Part shown: piece after piece, positions 10,672 to 21,137 of the stretch
Layout of the letters: each line of letters starts with the position of its first letter
Numbering within the stretch: position 1 is the stretch's first letter
DNA from: Pantoea sp. At-9b
GTDB taxonomy: Bacteria; Pseudomonadota; Gammaproteobacteria; Enterobacterales; Enterobacteriaceae
Direction: 5' to 3'
NCBI RefSeq assembly: GCF_000175935.2
Contig: NC_014837.1
Span: forward strand, 2,418,001 to 2,482,000
Length of the DNA stretch: 64,000 bases
Notes under the pieces: model-generated
Databases searched by the model: none
Seen by the model: only the letters and a program-made list of their open reading frames with translations
What the model was told of the DNA's origin: nothing
Position numbers and translations under genes: made by a program

Positions 10672-11484
10672 ATGGCACGCATCATTGTAGTTACATCCGG
10701 TAAAGGGGGCGTTGGCAAGACCACGTCAAGCGCGGCCATCGCCACTGGACTCGCGCAGAAAGGCAAAAAAACCGTGGTCATCGATTTCGATATCGGTCTG
10801 CGTAACCTCGACCTGATCATGGGTTGTGAACGTCGTGTCGTTTATGACTTCGTCAACGTGATTCAGGGCGATGCCACATTGAATCAGGCGCTGATTAAAG
10901 ATAAGCGCACCGAGCAACTCTACATTCTGCCTGCGTCGCAGACCCGTGACAAAGACGCTCTGACCCGCGAAGGCGTTGAGAAAGTGCTCAATGACCTGGC
11001 CGCAATGGATTTTGATTTTGTGGTGTGTGATTCACCAGCCGGTATCGAAACCGGTGCGTTGATGGCACTTTATTTTGCTGACGAAGCGATTATCACCACT
11101 AACCCGGAAGTCTCTTCTGTCCGTGACTCCGACCGTATTCTTGGCATCATCGCGTCTAAATCTCGTCGTGCCGAAAATGGCGAAGAAGCCGTGAAAGAGC
11201 ACCTGCTGCTGACCCGTTACAACCCGGGACGCGTGAGCCGTGGTGATATGCTCAGTATGGAAGACGTGCTGGACATCCTGCGTATTCCGCTGGTTGGCGT
11301 GATTCCGGAAGATCAATCGGTACTGCGCGCCTCTAACCAAGGTGAGCCGGTGATCCTCGACGCCACCTCAGATGCCGGTAAAGCCTATGCTGATACCGTA
11401 GACCGCCTGCTTGGCGAAGAACGCCCCTTCCGCTTTATTGAAGAAGAGAAGAAGGGTTTCCTGAAACGCCTGTTCGGGGGATAA
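10672..11484 (+). CDS. minD: Septum site-determining ATPase MinD
   Basis: Membrane-associated ATPase that oscillates pole to pole, recruiting MinC and responding to MinE. 270 residues, identical length to E. coli. The deviant Walker A motif GKGGVGKTT with its signature lysine is at residues 10-18; DFDIGLRNLDLIMG and VVCDSPAGIETG are the switch regions. The C-terminal amphipathic membrane-targeting sequence EEKKGFLKRLFGG is intact. Three bases separate it from minE. Confidence 0.97.
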   Translation: MARIIVVTSGKGGVGKTTSSAAIATGLAQKGKKTVVIDFDIGLRNLDLIMGCERRVVYDFVNVIQGDATLNQALIKDKRTEQLYILPASQTRDKDALTREGVEKVLNDLAAMDFDFVVCDSPAGIETGALMALYFADEAIITTNPEVSSVRDSDRILGIIASKSRRAENGEEAVKEHLLLTRYNPGRVSRGDMLSMEDVLDILRIPLVGVIPEDQSVLRASNQGEPVILDATSDAGKAYADTVDRLLGEERPFRFIEEEKKGFLKRLFGG

Positions 11485-11487
11485 CCA

Positions 11488-11757
11488 ATGGCATTACTTG
11501 ATTTCTTTTTATCCCGTAAGAAGAACACAGCCAACATCGCCAAGGAAAGGCTGCAAATTATTGTGGCTGAACGCAGAAGGGGCGACAGTGAGCCCCACTA
11601 CCTGCCGCAGCTTAAGCGCGACATTCTGGAAGTGATTTGCAAATACGTGAAGATTGACCCAGATATGGTGACCGTTCAGCTGGATCAGAAGGGGGATGAT
11701 ATCTCGATTCTGGAGCTGAACGTGACGCTACCGGAGACGGAAGAAGTCACCAAATGA
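11488..11757 (+). CDS. minE: Division topological specificity factor MinE
   Basis: 89-residue activator of MinD ATPase that confines MinC/MinD to the poles. The N-terminal membrane-binding and MinD-contact helix ([20 protein letters not shown], then [11 protein letters not shown]) and the C-terminal dimerisation domain ([16 protein letters not shown]) are both intact. Last gene of minCDE; convergent to rnd. Confidence 0.97.
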   Translation: MALLDFFLSRKKNTANIAKERLQIIVAERRRGDSEPHYLPQLKRDILEVICKYVKIDPDMVTVQLDQKGDDISILELNVTLPETEEVTK

Positions 11758-11811
11758 CGCCAGCGGTCTCCTGATTTTCCCCTGCGCAGTTTGCAGGGGA
11801 AAATGTTGCGC

Positions 11812-12933
11812 TTAGTGCGCCTGCAAAATCTCGTCGATGCGCGCCTTCAGCAAATCGCCACGCCAACCTGTGATCAATTCCGGGGTACGTGACGGGTTTT
11901 TCAATCCCCAGTGTACGCTCAATACCTGATTGATCTGACGACGTGAAGCCAGTAACTCCTGGCTAAAACCCGTCTCTTCGCTTACCTGTTGTACCAACGC
12001 TTTGATGGCTTTGAATGTCTGCTTATAGTGCGGGTGATCAATCAGATTACCCAACGGTTGCGGCAATGTGCTTTCATCCTGCGCCTGTGCTTCCGCGACC
12101 ATCGCCACCAGCGCTTTACCATGGAAGCGGATCTCATGACCGTTCAGGCCCAAATGATCCAGCTCGCCAAGGCTGCCAGGCATAAAGCGCGCCACTTTCC
12201 ACAGGTTCTCTTCACGTATCACGAAGTTCACCGCCATATCTTTCTGCCGCGCAAGATTCAACCGCCACGCGGCGAGGCGCTGCAACGCCGCCAACTGACG
12301 GGGACGCAACTGCCAGGCATTGGTGATATCCCGCCAGGCATCTTCGGGAGCCAGCACATCCAGGCGACGCTGACATAAGATATCGCATTCGCTCAGCGCG
12401 GCGGCCATGTGGCCAGCGGCTTCCGTTTGCGCCACCAGTTGATGGGCAATCGGCAACAGATAAGCCACATCCGCCGCTGCGTATTCACACTGCCGTGCCG
12501 TCAATGGACGTGCCAGCCAGTCAGTCCGGGCTTCGCTTTTATCCAGTTCGATTTGATTGAAGTGCATCACCATCGCCGCGAAGCCCCATGACAGTGGCTG
12601 ACCGGCAAACGCCGCCAGAATTTGTGTATCGACCATGGGGTCCGGCAGACAGCCAAAACGATGCAGAAAAACTTCGAGATCTTCCCCGCCCGCGTGGAGG
12701 AATTTTGTTACCTGGGTATCGCGCAGCAGCGCGACAAACGGGGCCCAGTCGCTAATGTTGAGAGGATCGATCAGAACCAATTGCTCGCCATCAAACAGCT
12801 GGATCAGCCCGAGCTGTGGATAGTAAGTGCGAGTGCGGACGAATTCAGTATCCAGCGCGACGGCGGAATGCTGACGTGCTTTATCGCACACCGCAGCCAG
12901 TTGGTCATTTTGGTCGATCAGGGAATAATTCAC
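11812..12933 (-). CDS. rnd: Ribonuclease D
   Basis: 3'-5' exoribonuclease acting in tRNA 3'-end maturation. 373 residues from a GTG at 12933. The DEDD exonuclease domain is first (VALDTEFVRTRTYYPQLGLI, then HAGGEDLEVFLHRFG; YAAADVAYLLPI carries the last acids), followed by two HRDC-type helical domains (from ~210). The next in-frame ATG upstream (12984) would start inside the fadD terminator, and the first 17 codons it adds have no family match. E. coli rnd is also known for a non-ATG start. No strong ribosome site precedes the GTG, so translation may be modest. Confidence 0.92.
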   Translation of the reverse strand: MNYSLIDQNDQLAAVCDKARQHSAVALDTEFVRTRTYYPQLGLIQLFDGEQLVLIDPLNISDWAPFVALLRDTQVTKFLHAGGEDLEVFLHRFGCLPDPMVDTQILAAFAGQPLSWGFAAMVMHFNQIELDKSEARTDWLARPLTARQCEYAAADVAYLLPIAHQLVAQTEAAGHMAAALSECDILCQRRLDVLAPEDAWRDITNAWQLRPRQLAALQRLAAWRLNLARQKDMAVNFVIREENLWKVARFMPGSLGELDHLGLNGHEIRFHGKALVAMVAEAQAQDESTLPQPLGNLIDHPHYKQTFKAIKALVQQVSEETGFSQELLASRRQINQVLSVHWGLKNPSRTPELITGWRGDLLKARIDEILQAH

Positions 12934-12983
12934 GTTATGTTTTCGCTGCAGCCCACTTCGTACAGCGCTCCATGTTAAAAGCA

Positions 12984-13010
12984 ATAAAAACGCCGGACTT
13001 TGCCGGCGTT
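12984..13010 (-). terminator. fadD terminator
   Basis: Perfect 8-bp stem aacgccgg/ccggcgtt with 6-nt loop; on the minus strand it is followed by TTTTTATTG. It separates fadD from rnd. Confidence 0.9.
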
Positions 13011-13034
13011 AACCTTTGAGCGAGGTGCGCGCAC

Positions 13035-14708
13035 TTAGCCTTCCCGCTTCACCTCATCGCGCAATTCACGACGTAAAATCTTGCCGACGTTGGTCTTCGG
13101 CAATTCGTCGCGAAACTCGATAATCTTTGGCACTTTGTAGCCGGTCAGTTGACGACGACAGTGATCCAGCACTTCTTCTTTGGTCAGGGTGGGATCTTTC
13201 TTCACGATGCACACCTTCACCGCTTCACCGGAAAGATCGCTCGGCACACCAATCGCGGCGGCCTCACGCACTTTCTCATGCTGCATCAGCACATCTTCGA
13301 TCTCGTTAGGATACACGTTAAAGCCGGACACCAGAATCATGTCTTTTTTGCGATCAACGATACGAATAAAGCCTTCGCCGTCCACGGTAACAATATCACC
13401 GGTATGCAGCCAGCCATTTTTTAGTACTTCTTCCGTCGCATCCGGGCGTTGCCAGTAACCAACCATCACCTGTGGGCCGCGCACGCACAGCTCGCCAGGC
13501 TCGCCGGACAGCACATCATGATCCTCTTCATCGACAATGCGCACATCGGTCGACGGCACCGGTAAACCGATGCTGCCGGTATGGCAGGTGATGTCATAAG
13601 GGTTCACCGACACCAGCGGTGAGCATTCGGTTAAACCGTAGCCTTCCAGCAGATAGTGCCCGGTGAGTTTCTCCCAACGTTCAGCCACGGCTTTTTGTAC
13701 CGCCATCCCGCCGCCCGCCGACATCCGCAGGGTAGAGAAATCCAGCTTATTAAAGTTGGCATCGTTGAGCAGCGCGTTGAACAGGGTATTCACGCCGGTA
13801 ATCGCGGTGAACGGGAACTTTGCCAGTTCCTTGACGAAACCCGGGATATCACGTGGATTGGTGATCAACAGATTCTGTCCCCCCAGATCGAGGAACAACA
13901 GGCAGTTAACCGTCAGCGCAAAAATATGGTACAGCGGTAAGGCGGTAACCACGCACTCCTGACCCGGACGCAACAGCTTGCCATAGGTCGCTTTCGCCTG
14001 CTCAAGGTTGGCCTGCATATTACCGTGCGTCAGCATCGCGCCCTTCGCCACCCCGGTGGTGCCGCCGGTATATTGCAGAAATGCCAGATCATCATTGGTC
14101 ACGTCGGGACGTCGATAATCAAGCTGCTCACCCTGCTGCAATGCCTGACGGAAGGGAATCGCACCCGGCAAATTGTATTTTGGTACCAGTTTCTTCACGT
14201 AACGGACGACAAAGTTAACCAGCGTGCCCTTAATCGGTGCCAGCTGATCCCCCATGCGCGTTAGCATCACATGTTTTACCTGCGTCTCCGCCACCACTTT
14301 TTCTAAGGTATGCGCAAAGTTGGAGACGATGACAATCGCACTGGCACCGCTGTCGTTGAGCTGATGTTTTAACTCACGCGGCGTATAAAGTGGGTTCACG
14401 TTTACCACCACCATGCCTGCACGCAGCACGCCAAACAGCGCCACCGGATACTGCAACAGGTTAGGCATCATCAGCGCGACCCGATCGCCCGCCTTAAGCT
14501 TGAGCCCCTGTTGCAACCAGGCGGCAAAAGCGCGACTTTGCTGGTCCAGTTGGCGGTAGGTCATGGGTTGCCCCATATTCATAAACGCGACCTGATCGGC
14601 ATAACGCGTTGCTGCATGCTCAAAAAGATCGATCAAAGAGGTATAACGGTCTGCAGTAATTTCCGCAGGTACATCCGGCGGATAGCGTTTCAGCCAAACC
14701 TTAGTCAA
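13035..14708 (-). CDS. fadD: Long-chain fatty acid-CoA ligase FadD
   Basis: Inner-membrane-associated acyl-CoA synthetase that activates imported long-chain fatty acids. The AMP-binding signature [18 protein letters not shown] and the fatty-acyl-CoA motif [20 protein letters not shown] are intact, as is the catalytic lysine region [14 protein letters not shown] place the start at TTG 14708 (TKVWLKRY), giving 557 residues, close to E. coli FadD (561), with GGGGTGA upstream. An ATG at 14741 (preceded by AGAGG) or 14771 are alternatives. The FadR operator at 14778-14794 lies so close to 14771 that the longest form is unlikely. Confidence 0.93.
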   Translation of the reverse strand: MTKVWLKRYPPDVPAEITADRYTSLIDLFEHAATRYADQVAFMNMGQPMTYRQLDQQSRAFAAWLQQGLKLKAGDRVALMMPNLLQYPVALFGVLRAGMVVVNVNPLYTPRELKHQLNDSGASAIVIVSNFAHTLEKVVAETQVKHVMLTRMGDQLAPIKGTLVNFVVRYVKKLVPKYNLPGAIPFRQALQQGEQLDYRRPDVTNDDLAFLQYTGGTTGVAKGAMLTHGNMQANLEQAKATYGKLLRPGQECVVTALPLYHIFALTVNCLLFLDLGGQNLLITNPRDIPGFVKELAKFPFTAITGVNTLFNALLNDANFNKLDFSTLRMSAGGGMAVQKAVAERWEKLTGHYLLEGYGLTECSPLVSVNPYDITCHTGSIGLPVPSTDVRIVDEEDHDVLSGEPGELCVRGPQVMVGYWQRPDATEEVLKNGWLHTGDIVTVDGEGFIRIVDRKKDMILVSGFNVYPNEIEDVLMQHEKVREAAAIGVPSDLSGEAVKVCIVKKDPTLTKEEVLDHCRRQLTGYKVPKIIEFRDELPKTNVGKILRRELRDEVKREG

Positions 14709-14777
14709 AGATTCACCCCGAGATTCTTGTTGCGTAGCCATCGCAGCCTCTGTCATCAGTGTTATTAACAATATTTT

Positions 14778-14794
14778 AACTGATTGTACCAGTT
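14778..14794. promoter_or_regulatory. FadR operator upstream of fadD
   Basis: AACTGATTGTACCAGTT matches the 17-bp FadR consensus AACTGGTCnGACCAGTT at about 13 of 17 positions, with both outer half-sites perfect. It is placed 70-87 bp before the preferred fadD start, where E. coli fadD also has FadR sites. fadR itself is in this window. Confidence 0.75.
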
Positions 14795-14862
14795 TGCCGG
14801 TGTCGACCTGTTCAGGTTGCGAGGCTCATCACTAAATTTCGCGCTTCGGTTGCGCATTCAAT

Positions 14863-14896
14863 AAAAAGGCCCGTTCGCGTGTGCCGCGATCGGGCC
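14863..14896 (-). terminator. yeaY terminator
   Basis: Stem ggcccgttcgcg/cgcgatcgggcc (12 bp with one mismatch) and a 5-nt loop; on the minus strand it is followed by TTTTTAT. Lies just after the yeaY stop. Confidence 0.88.
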
Positions 14897-14918
14897 GTAA
14901 GCAATTGATATAAAAAAT

Positions 14919-15512
14919 TTATTCGGTCAAAATGGTTTGCACCTGCGCGGGTCCGCTGCTGTTCATGCCCCAATAAGGGTTCGGCCCCCAATAACCAGGA
15001 TGGCGACGCGTCGGACCGTAAAAAATCCATGGATCAATCGGCTGTGGCGGCGTCATCACTTGCTGAGTCAGATGCCAGCGCTGATAGCCTTTCACATCGA
15101 TCACCACAAAATTGTAGCTGGCCTGACCGATAGTGCCTTTTTCCGTGCCTTTGATATTACCCAGTACGGTGACGTATTGGTTTCTGACATCGGTTGGATC
15201 GACAAATCCGTGGATGTCGGCAAAAATGCGGCCAACCGTTGCTGCGCCGAGCTGCGGTCGCGCACCGTCATCCAGCGGTTGGGTGGCGATTTCCAGGCGC
15301 GTCAAACCGTTCAGATTGGTGACATTCACCACTTTACCGCCGAAACGTGATTCCTGACCGACATACAACTGCGGTGCGTTCATCACCCGTAACAAATCTT
15401 GCTGTGGAAGCTGTGAACTCCCTTTAATGGCATCCGGCACCGAAACACAACCGCTGATCAACAGCACGCAGGCTAACAGAGCGCCAGACATCCCTTTACA
15501 ACTCATTGGCAT
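14919..15512 (-). CDS. yeaY: Slp-family outer membrane lipoprotein YeaY
   Basis: 197-residue lipoprotein of the Slp (starvation lipoprotein) family. The start at 15512 (MPMSCKGM) follows AGGAG by 7 bases; the longer frame upstream is the antisense tail of tsaB. A signal peptide ends in the lipobox LISGC, so C22 would be lipidated. The Slp domain follows ([25 protein letters not shown]). The C-terminus is rich in Pro, Trp, Tyr and Gly ([14 protein letters not shown]). The order fadD-yeaY-tsaB matches E. coli. Residue 2 after the cysteine is Val, not Asp, so outer-membrane sorting is expected. Confidence 0.9.
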   Translation of the reverse strand: MPMSCKGMSGALLACVLLISGCVSVPDAIKGSSQLPQQDLLRVMNAPQLYVGQESRFGGKVVNVTNLNGLTRLEIATQPLDDGARPQLGAATVGRIFADIHGFVDPTDVRNQYVTVLGNIKGTEKGTIGQASYNFVVIDVKGYQRWHLTQQVMTPPQPIDPWIFYGPTRRHPGYWGPNPYWGMNSSGPAQVQTILTE

Positions 15513-15573
15513 AGCACTTCTCCTGTTATTTCTCAGATTAGACTGAGCGCGTAGCGATAAGTTGCGCTGCCGC

Positions 15574-16272
15574 TTAACGTCCCGGCAATTTTTTCCATGC
15601 CACTTCATTGCGCAGGTAGACGGGTTCGGCGTGTTCAACCGCCACGGTTGCCCCACGCTGCCAGGCCGCCAGCGCCAACGGCAGCATATCTTCTGCGGCG
15701 GGGAGCAGCACCTCGCTGGCAACCCGCTGTGCGCCCGGGGTGGTTAATAGCTGTGGATAGGCTTGCCAGCCCGTGCCAACCGTGGTCCATTCCCCCTCAA
15801 GGCTGGCGATACGCGCCTGAGCCGCTTCGGGTGACAACACCGCTTCGGTCTCTTCGCCCTGCCACTCGCCGTTGGCATCACGCTGATATTCCGCCCAATA
15901 CACCTCACCCATCCGCGCATCGATCGCCGCCAGCACCCGTGTGGCACCCGTCAGACGCCATGCTCCTTGCGCCATGGTCGCTAACGATGAAACACCAATC
16001 ATCGGCAAATTCGCGCCCAGCGCCAGCCCCTGAGCAATACCGATGCCGATACGCACACCCGTAAAACTGCCCGGTCCACGACCAAAGGCCAGCGCATCCA
16101 ACGCGGTCAATTCCAGTTGCTGCGCCTGCAACAAGTCCTGCACTAACGGCAGAATACGTTGCGTATGGTCACGCGGAGCGATTTCGAAACGGGCATCAAG
16201 CTGGTGTTGATTCAGCAGCGCGGCAGAACAGGCTTCTGTCGCTGTGTCCAGGGCTAAAATTCGGGCGGACAT
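15574..16272 (-). CDS. tsaB: tRNA t6A biosynthesis protein TsaB
   Basis: Partner and scaffold of TsaD in making N6-threonylcarbamoyladenosine at A37 of ANN-decoding tRNAs; essential in E. coli (yeaZ). 232 residues. The N-terminal ASKHA fold is seen in [16 protein letters not shown] and the helix contact motif in [33 protein letters not shown] and the C-terminal [15 protein letters not shown] are strongly conserved. It lacks the metal-binding histidines of TsaD, as expected. 53 bp downstream of yoaA on the same strand. Confidence 0.95.
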   Translation of the reverse strand: MSARILALDTATEACSAALLNQHQLDARFEIAPRDHTQRILPLVQDLLQAQQLELTALDALAFGRGPGSFTGVRIGIGIAQGLALGANLPMIGVSSLATMAQGAWRLTGATRVLAAIDARMGEVYWAEYQRDANGEWQGEETEAVLSPEAAQARIASLEGEWTTVGTGWQAYPQLLTTPGAQRVASEVLLPAAEDMLPLALAAWQRGATVAVEHAEPVYLRNEVAWKKLPGR

Positions 16273-16325
16273 AACAACCTCGGGAGATTCAAAATGGCGC
16301 GCATCTTAACACAGGCTGACACAAA

Positions 16326-18236
16326 TTAGTGACTCTCCTGCTCGCGAACAAAACGGATGGCGCGGTCAAGATCGCGGGTACGCGGCGTAGGCGGCAAACT
16401 ATTGAGAAACAGCGCGCCATAAGGACGTGAAACCAGACGCTGATCGCAAATCACCAGCACCCCACGGTCGTCGGTGTCGCGGATCAAACGGCCAACCCCC
16501 TGTTTCAGGGTGATCACCGCGTCGGGGAGCTGTACATCGTTAAACGGCTCACCACCGCGCAGGCGACAATCCTCCATACGGGCTTTCAGCAACGGATCTT
16601 CCGGTGAGGTAAACGGCAGCTTATCGATGATCACCAATGACAGTGCATCCCCCCGCACATCCACCCCTTCCCAGAAACTGCTGGTTGCCACCAGCAACGC
16701 ATTGCCCGCTTCAAGGAACTGTTTCAGCAATTGGCCTTTGCTGGTTTCTCCCTGCAACAACACCGGGATGGTCATCGAAGCACGAAACTCAGCGGCCAGT
16801 TCGCGCATCATCATATGCGAGGTACATAAAAAGAAGCAGCGGCCTTTATTGGCATCAATCAGCGGTTTCATCATCTGCGCTAAGCGGCGTGCGCCACCCG
16901 GACGGTTGGGTTCCGGCAGGTTGCGCGGTACGCACAACAATGCCTGCCGCGCATAATCAAACGGGCTGTTGAGGATTAAGGTTTTCGCTTTATCCACGCC
17001 CAACCGGTTAGAGAAATGGCTCATCTGCTCATTCACCGCCAACGTGGCAGAGGTGAAGACCCACGCTGCTTTACGGTTATCCATCACTTCACGAAAACGT
17101 TCGGCAACGGATAGTGGCGTTAATGCGAGGGTGAAATGGCGGCTGGAACATTCATACCAGTAGCTGAAACCCGGTTCATCAATGGCGTGTAAGCGTTTCA
17201 GGCGAGTGCGATAAAGCGCCGCCCGCTCAAAGGCAGCATCCAGCAGCGCAGAGCGCCCGAGCGACAGTTTAATCACGTCGTAACACAGTTCCAGCGCATC
17301 ATCCAGCAGGGTCAACATGCGCATCACGTTGTTGTCACTCAGCAGATCACGCAGGTTGCCGCGAAAACCGGGTTCTCCCAACGTCAGACGAAAATCCTGG
17401 GTGCACTGTGCCAGACGGTCCGCCGATTTTTGCAACTGCTGCACATCCCGCACTTCGGTGCGGTAGGCAATGATGATGTCTTTGACTAAATCGAGTAACT
17501 GACGGCTGGAGAGCTGCTGGCCGAAATATTGGCTGGCGATATCCGGTAACTGATGCGCTTCATCGAAAATCATCACATCGGCCTCAGGGATCAGTTCGCC
17601 AAAGCCGCCCTCTTTCACCACCAAATCAGCCAGAAACAGGTGGTGATTCACCACCACCACATCAGCATCCATTGCCCGTTTACGGGCTTTCACGACAAAG
17701 CACTCTTTATATAAGGGGCAATCGCTGCCCAGACAGTTGTCGTTGGTACTGGTGACATAAGGCCACACCGGGCTGTCTTCTGCCACGCCAGCACAGCTGC
17801 TGATGTCGCCGTCCACGGTTTCTGATGACCAGCCCCGCAGCGTAACCAGGTCGCCCAGCGCCTGAACGCTAAGGTCACCGCCGCTTTGCGTTTGCTGTTC
17901 CATACGTTCCAGACACAGATAGTTGGAACGCCCTTTCAGCAGCGCGGTTTTGCCTTTGAACTTGAGCGCGCGAGCAATGGTGGGAAGATCGCGGTTGTAC
18001 AGTTGATCCTGCAACGCTTTAGATCCGGTGGAGATGATCACTTTTTTGTCAGCACGCAGCGCAGGGGCGAGATAAGCATAGGTTTTTCCGGTGCCGGTTC
18101 CAGCTTCAACCACCAGTTCACCGCCGCTTTTTACCGCTTCTGCAACGGCCTGTGCCATCTCACGCTGCGCTTCACGCGGTTTAAAGCCAGGGATTGCCTG
18201 CGCCAGCGCGCCATCAGCTGCAAAATCGTCTGCCAC
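16326..18236 (-). CDS. yoaA: DinG/XPD-family helicase YoaA
   Basis: 5'-3' DNA helicase of the iron-sulfur XPD/DinG group; in E. coli it pairs with the polymerase III chi subunit in repair of stalled replication. 636 residues. Walker A is VVEAGTGTGKTYAY (~40-53). The four FeS cysteines are in NYLCLER, DISSCAGV and CLGSDCPLYKECF. Walker B is DVMIFDEAHQLPD. Motif VI is QGVGRLIRDTDDRG near the C-terminus. The start at 18236 aligns with the E. coli N-terminus (DDFAxDG). Divergent from yoaB. Confidence 0.95.
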   Translation of the reverse strand: MADDFAADGALAQAIPGFKPREAQREMAQAVAEAVKSGGELVVEAGTGTGKTYAYLAPALRADKKVIISTGSKALQDQLYNRDLPTIARALKFKGKTALLKGRSNYLCLERMEQQTQSGGDLSVQALGDLVTLRGWSSETVDGDISSCAGVAEDSPVWPYVTSTNDNCLGSDCPLYKECFVVKARKRAMDADVVVVNHHLFLADLVVKEGGFGELIPEADVMIFDEAHQLPDIASQYFGQQLSSRQLLDLVKDIIIAYRTEVRDVQQLQKSADRLAQCTQDFRLTLGEPGFRGNLRDLLSDNNVMRMLTLLDDALELCYDVIKLSLGRSALLDAAFERAALYRTRLKRLHAIDEPGFSYWYECSSRHFTLALTPLSVAERFREVMDNRKAAWVFTSATLAVNEQMSHFSNRLGVDKAKTLILNSPFDYARQALLCVPRNLPEPNRPGGARRLAQMMKPLIDANKGRCFFLCTSHMMMRELAAEFRASMTIPVLLQGETSKGQLLKQFLEAGNALLVATSSFWEGVDVRGDALSLVIIDKLPFTSPEDPLLKARMEDCRLRGGEPFNDVQLPDAVITLKQGVGRLIRDTDDRGVLVICDQRLVSRPYGALFLNSLPPTPRTRDLDRAIRFVREQESH

Positions 18237-18360
18237 ACATCCTCACCGAAAACTCAAAAAGTACTGTAATTATGTCAGGATTCTGTTGATGCGACCACAA
18301 CAGATGACAGCGCCCCCGTGCTTATGGCAGGCTAGCGCTGCGATAAATAAGGAGAAAATG

Positions 18361-18705
18361 ATGACCATTACGCGTATTGATCCAGGACACCGTATGTCGG
18401 AAGCCGTGATTCACAACCAGACGGTGTACTACACCAGCGTACCGGAAAACCTTGATGAAGATGCGGAGGCGCAAACTGCCAACGCGCTGGCCGTGATCGA
18501 TGCCATTCTGACCCGCGTCGGTTCAGACAAAAGCAAAATCCTCGACGCCACGATTTTCCTGGTCGATAAAGCCGATTTCCCGGCGATGAACCGTGCCTGG
18601 GATGCCTGGGTATCGCCGGGCAATGCGCCGGTGCGTTGTACCGTGCAGGCCGGCTTGATGAATCCGAAATATAAAGTCGAGATTAAGATCATCGCCGCGT
18701 TATAA
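18361..18705 (+). CDS. yoaB: RidA-family protein YoaB
   Basis: 114 residues, a small trimeric cytoplasmic protein of the Rid/YjgF superfamily. Family members hydrolyse reactive enamine/imine intermediates; the role of the YoaB branch is not settled. Conserved features include PENLDEDAEAQTANAL, DATIFLVDKADF and the C-terminal APVRCTVQAGLMNPKYKVEI, with the RidA-type arginine and cysteine in PVRCT. The start is the second ATG of a pair (18358/18361), with GGAG 6 bases upstream of the second, matching E. coli length exactly. Confidence 0.92.
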   Translation: MTITRIDPGHRMSEAVIHNQTVYYTSVPENLDEDAEAQTANALAVIDAILTRVGSDKSKILDATIFLVDKADFPAMNRAWDAWVSPGNAPVRCTVQAGLMNPKYKVEIKIIAAL

Positions 18706-18718
18706 ATACCTTCGGGCG

Positions 18719-18904
18719 TCAGATGTCCTCGTCGTCGTCTTCAAACCGCGCCCGAATTTGCTCTCCCTGATGACTCTGGCGAATCTCATGTGCCACCTGC
18801 GCAATCGCCTGGCCACTCGCCATACCCCCTGCCATCAGTTCCTGAATGCGTTCAACTGCCTGCTGCTGTTGTTCGTGAGATAATGCCGGAAGACCTGAAA
18901 ACAT
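18719..18904 (-). CDS. yoaH: UPF0181 family protein YoaH
   Basis: 61-residue conserved protein of unknown function found between yoaB and pabB in enterobacteria. Core [20 protein letters not shown] is followed by an acidic C-terminus (RFEDDDEDI). The start is ATG 18904 with AGGAG upstream; a longer frame to 18967 adds residues not found in the family. Looks helical and soluble. No partner can be inferred beyond its stable placement divergent from pabB. Confidence 0.88.
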   Translation of the reverse strand: MFSGLPALSHEQQQQAVERIQELMAGGMASGQAIAQVAHEIRQSHQGEQIRARFEDDDEDI

Positions 18905-19015
18905 AAATCGCTCCTGGGAAAAAGGGGACGCATTATTCCATGCGGAACAAACAGGTGCCAGCAACAAAAAAATGTGTCAGGCTAACGTCTTTGTTGCTGT
19001 TATCTGATTTGTCTC

Positions 19016-20374
19016 ATGATCGTAAAAACCCTCGCTCTCAATTATACGCCGGATACGCTGACACAGCTGTTTTCTCCCCTCGCTCATCAGCCGTGGGCGA
19101 TGCTGCTGACCTCGGGTCAGGCCGATCATGCCGATAACCGTTTCGATATTATGACCGCCGACCCGCGCGTCACCCTGATCACCCGGGGGGCGATGACGGA
19201 GATCGGCCACCAGCACCACATCCAAACCTCGGCAGATGATCCGCTGCACTTACTTCAGCAGCAGTGCGACGCGCTTGGTGTGCAACCCGCTTTTGATCCT
19301 GACCTGCCTTTCCAGGGGGGCGCGCTGGGCTTATTCGGTTATGACCTGGGACGTCGCTTTGAAAACTTGCCGGAACTGGCGCAGCATGACCTGAACACAC
19401 CGGACATGGCAGTGGGCATTTATGACTGGGCGTTGATCGCTGACCACCAGTTACGCCGCCTGACACTGGTGTCGTTGCATGATGCCGCCGCGCGCTGGCA
19501 GTGGTTACAGGCACAGCGCGCCCCGGTACAACAACCTTTTGCGCTGACCAGTGACTGGCAATCCAATCTGAGCTTTGATGACTACGCCCAACGCTTTGCC
19601 GTAGTGCAAGCCTACATTCAGGCGGGCGATTGTTACCAGGTCAATCTGGCCCAACGTTTCCAGGCTCGCTATCAGGGCGATGAATGGCAGGCTTTTCAGC
19701 ATCTGAATCAAACCAATCGCGCCCCGTTTAGCGCCTTCCTGCGTCTGCCGCAGAGTACGATCCTCAGTCTGTCACCTGAACGTTTTCTTTCCTTGCAGCA
19801 ACAGGTGATCGAAACCCGGCCAATTAAAGGCACGCGTCCACGCATGGCCGATCCTGTCGCCGATCGCCAGCAGGCGGCAGAACTGGCGCATGCCGAGAAA
19901 GATCGCGCGGAAAATTTGATGATTGTCGATCTGCTGCGCAATGATATCGGGCGTGTCGCCGAACCGGGCAGCGTCAGCGTGCCGGAACTGTTTGTCGTGG
20001 AGCCTTTTCCGGCCGTGCATCATCTGGTGAGTACCGTGCGAGCGCGGCTGCCAGCGCAGCTTGCCGCCACTGACCTGCTCCGCGCCTGTTTCCCTGGTGG
20101 TTCTATCACTGGCGCGCCGAAAATTCGCGCCATGGAGATCATTGAGGAACTGGAGCCGCATCGCCGTAATGCCTGGTGCGGCAGCATTGGCTACATCAGC
20201 CTGTGTGGCCGAATGGATACCAGCATTACCATCCGCACGCTTATCGCCGAAAATCAGCAATTGTACTGCGCCGCAGGTGGCGGTCTGGTGGCCGACAGCG
20301 AAGTCAGCGCGGAGTATCAGGAGACGTTGCATAAAGTGAATCGCATTCTTCCCAGTCTGCGGGAGCGGACCTGA
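19016..20374 (+). CDS. pabB: Aminodeoxychorismate synthase component I PabB
   Basis: Converts chorismate plus ammonia (from PabA) to 4-amino-4-deoxychorismate for folate synthesis. 452 residues. The N-terminal PabB/TrpE domain ([19 protein letters not shown]) is followed by the chorismate-binding domain: [10 protein letters not shown] carries the nucleophilic lysine, [19 protein letters not shown] the metal site, and [18 protein letters not shown] the substrate loop. The ATG at 19016 has no clear ribosome site. It overlaps nudL as TGATG, so the two are translationally coupled. Confidence 0.95.
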   Translation: MIVKTLALNYTPDTLTQLFSPLAHQPWAMLLTSGQADHADNRFDIMTADPRVTLITRGAMTEIGHQHHIQTSADDPLHLLQQQCDALGVQPAFDPDLPFQGGALGLFGYDLGRRFENLPELAQHDLNTPDMAVGIYDWALIADHQLRRLTLVSLHDAAARWQWLQAQRAPVQQPFALTSDWQSNLSFDDYAQRFAVVQAYIQAGDCYQVNLAQRFQARYQGDEWQAFQHLNQTNRAPFSAFLRLPQSTILSLSPERFLSLQQQVIETRPIKGTRPRMADPVADRQQAAELAHAEKDRAENLMIVDLLRNDIGRVAEPGSVSVPELFVVEPFPAVHHLVSTVRARLPAQLAATDLLRACFPGGSITGAPKIRAMEIIEELEPHRRNAWCGSIGYISLCGRMDTSITIRTLIAENQQLYCAAGGGLVADSEVSAEYQETLHKVNRILPSLRERT

Positions 20375-20952
20375 TGAACCCTGACCTGACCCTTGAGCAG
20401 TTTCTCAGCCGCTTTGTATTGCAACCGCCAATTGCTGCGGCGAAAACGCCGCCTAACGGTCGGCGAGCGGCGGTGCTGGTGCCACTGATTAACGATACAG
20501 AACCGGGGCTGTTACTGACGCGCCGTTCCAGTCGCTTACGTAAGCATGCCGGTCAGGTGGCGTTCCCCGGCGGCATGCAGGATGCCAGCGATGATTCGCT
20601 CATTTATACCGCCCTGCGCGAGGCGCAGGAGGAAGTCGGCATCCAGCCTGATCAGGTTCAGGTGGTTGGTGTGCTGCCCGCGGTCACCAGCAGCACCGGT
20701 TTTGCTGTCACGCCCGTGGTCGGCATCATTCCCGCCGGGTTGCCGTTGGCGATTAACCCTGATGAAGTCGAAAGCGCCTTCGCCATGCCGCTGGCGGAAG
20801 CGTTACGCCTTAGTCGCTATAGCGGCCTGACGCTGCGGCGTGGTCATCGTCAGCATCAGGTCTGGCTGTCATGGTATGAAGACTATTTTATCTGGGGGAT
20901 GACGGCTGGCATTATTCGCGCGCTCGGCCAGCAAATTGCCCTACCGGGTTGA
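20374..20952 (+). CDS. nudL: Nudix CoA pyrophosphatase NudL (YeaB)
   Basis: 192-residue Nudix hydrolase thought to cleave CoA and derivatives to 4'-phosphopantetheine and 3',5'-ADP. The Nudix box spans residues ~68-90: [20 protein letters not shown] then EEVGI, with the REAQEEVG metal-binding core intact. The CoA-type signature upstream is [17 protein letters not shown]. The start overlaps the pabB stop. The same pabB-nudL-sdaA order is seen in E. coli. Confidence 0.93.
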   Translation: MNPDLTLEQFLSRFVLQPPIAAAKTPPNGRRAAVLVPLINDTEPGLLLTRRSSRLRKHAGQVAFPGGMQDASDDSLIYTALREAQEEVGIQPDQVQVVGVLPAVTSSTGFAVTPVVGIIPAGLPLAINPDEVESAFAMPLAEALRLSRYSGLTLRRGHRQHQVWLSWYEDYFIWGMTAGIIRALGQQIALPG

Positions 20953-21137
20953 TGTACTCTGCACTTGCCATTTCGTCCTGCATCGGTTTTTCCTCCCGCC
21001 ATGGATAACTATTTCTGTGCTGTATAATTAGTTTATTTCATGCGAAAAGCTGCTCGTGCCAGCGCGCGTGCGATTACTATTAGCCGCATAAAACGGCCTG
21101 CGCCGTACAAAAATAGGCTTTGTGAGGAGTGTCACCG

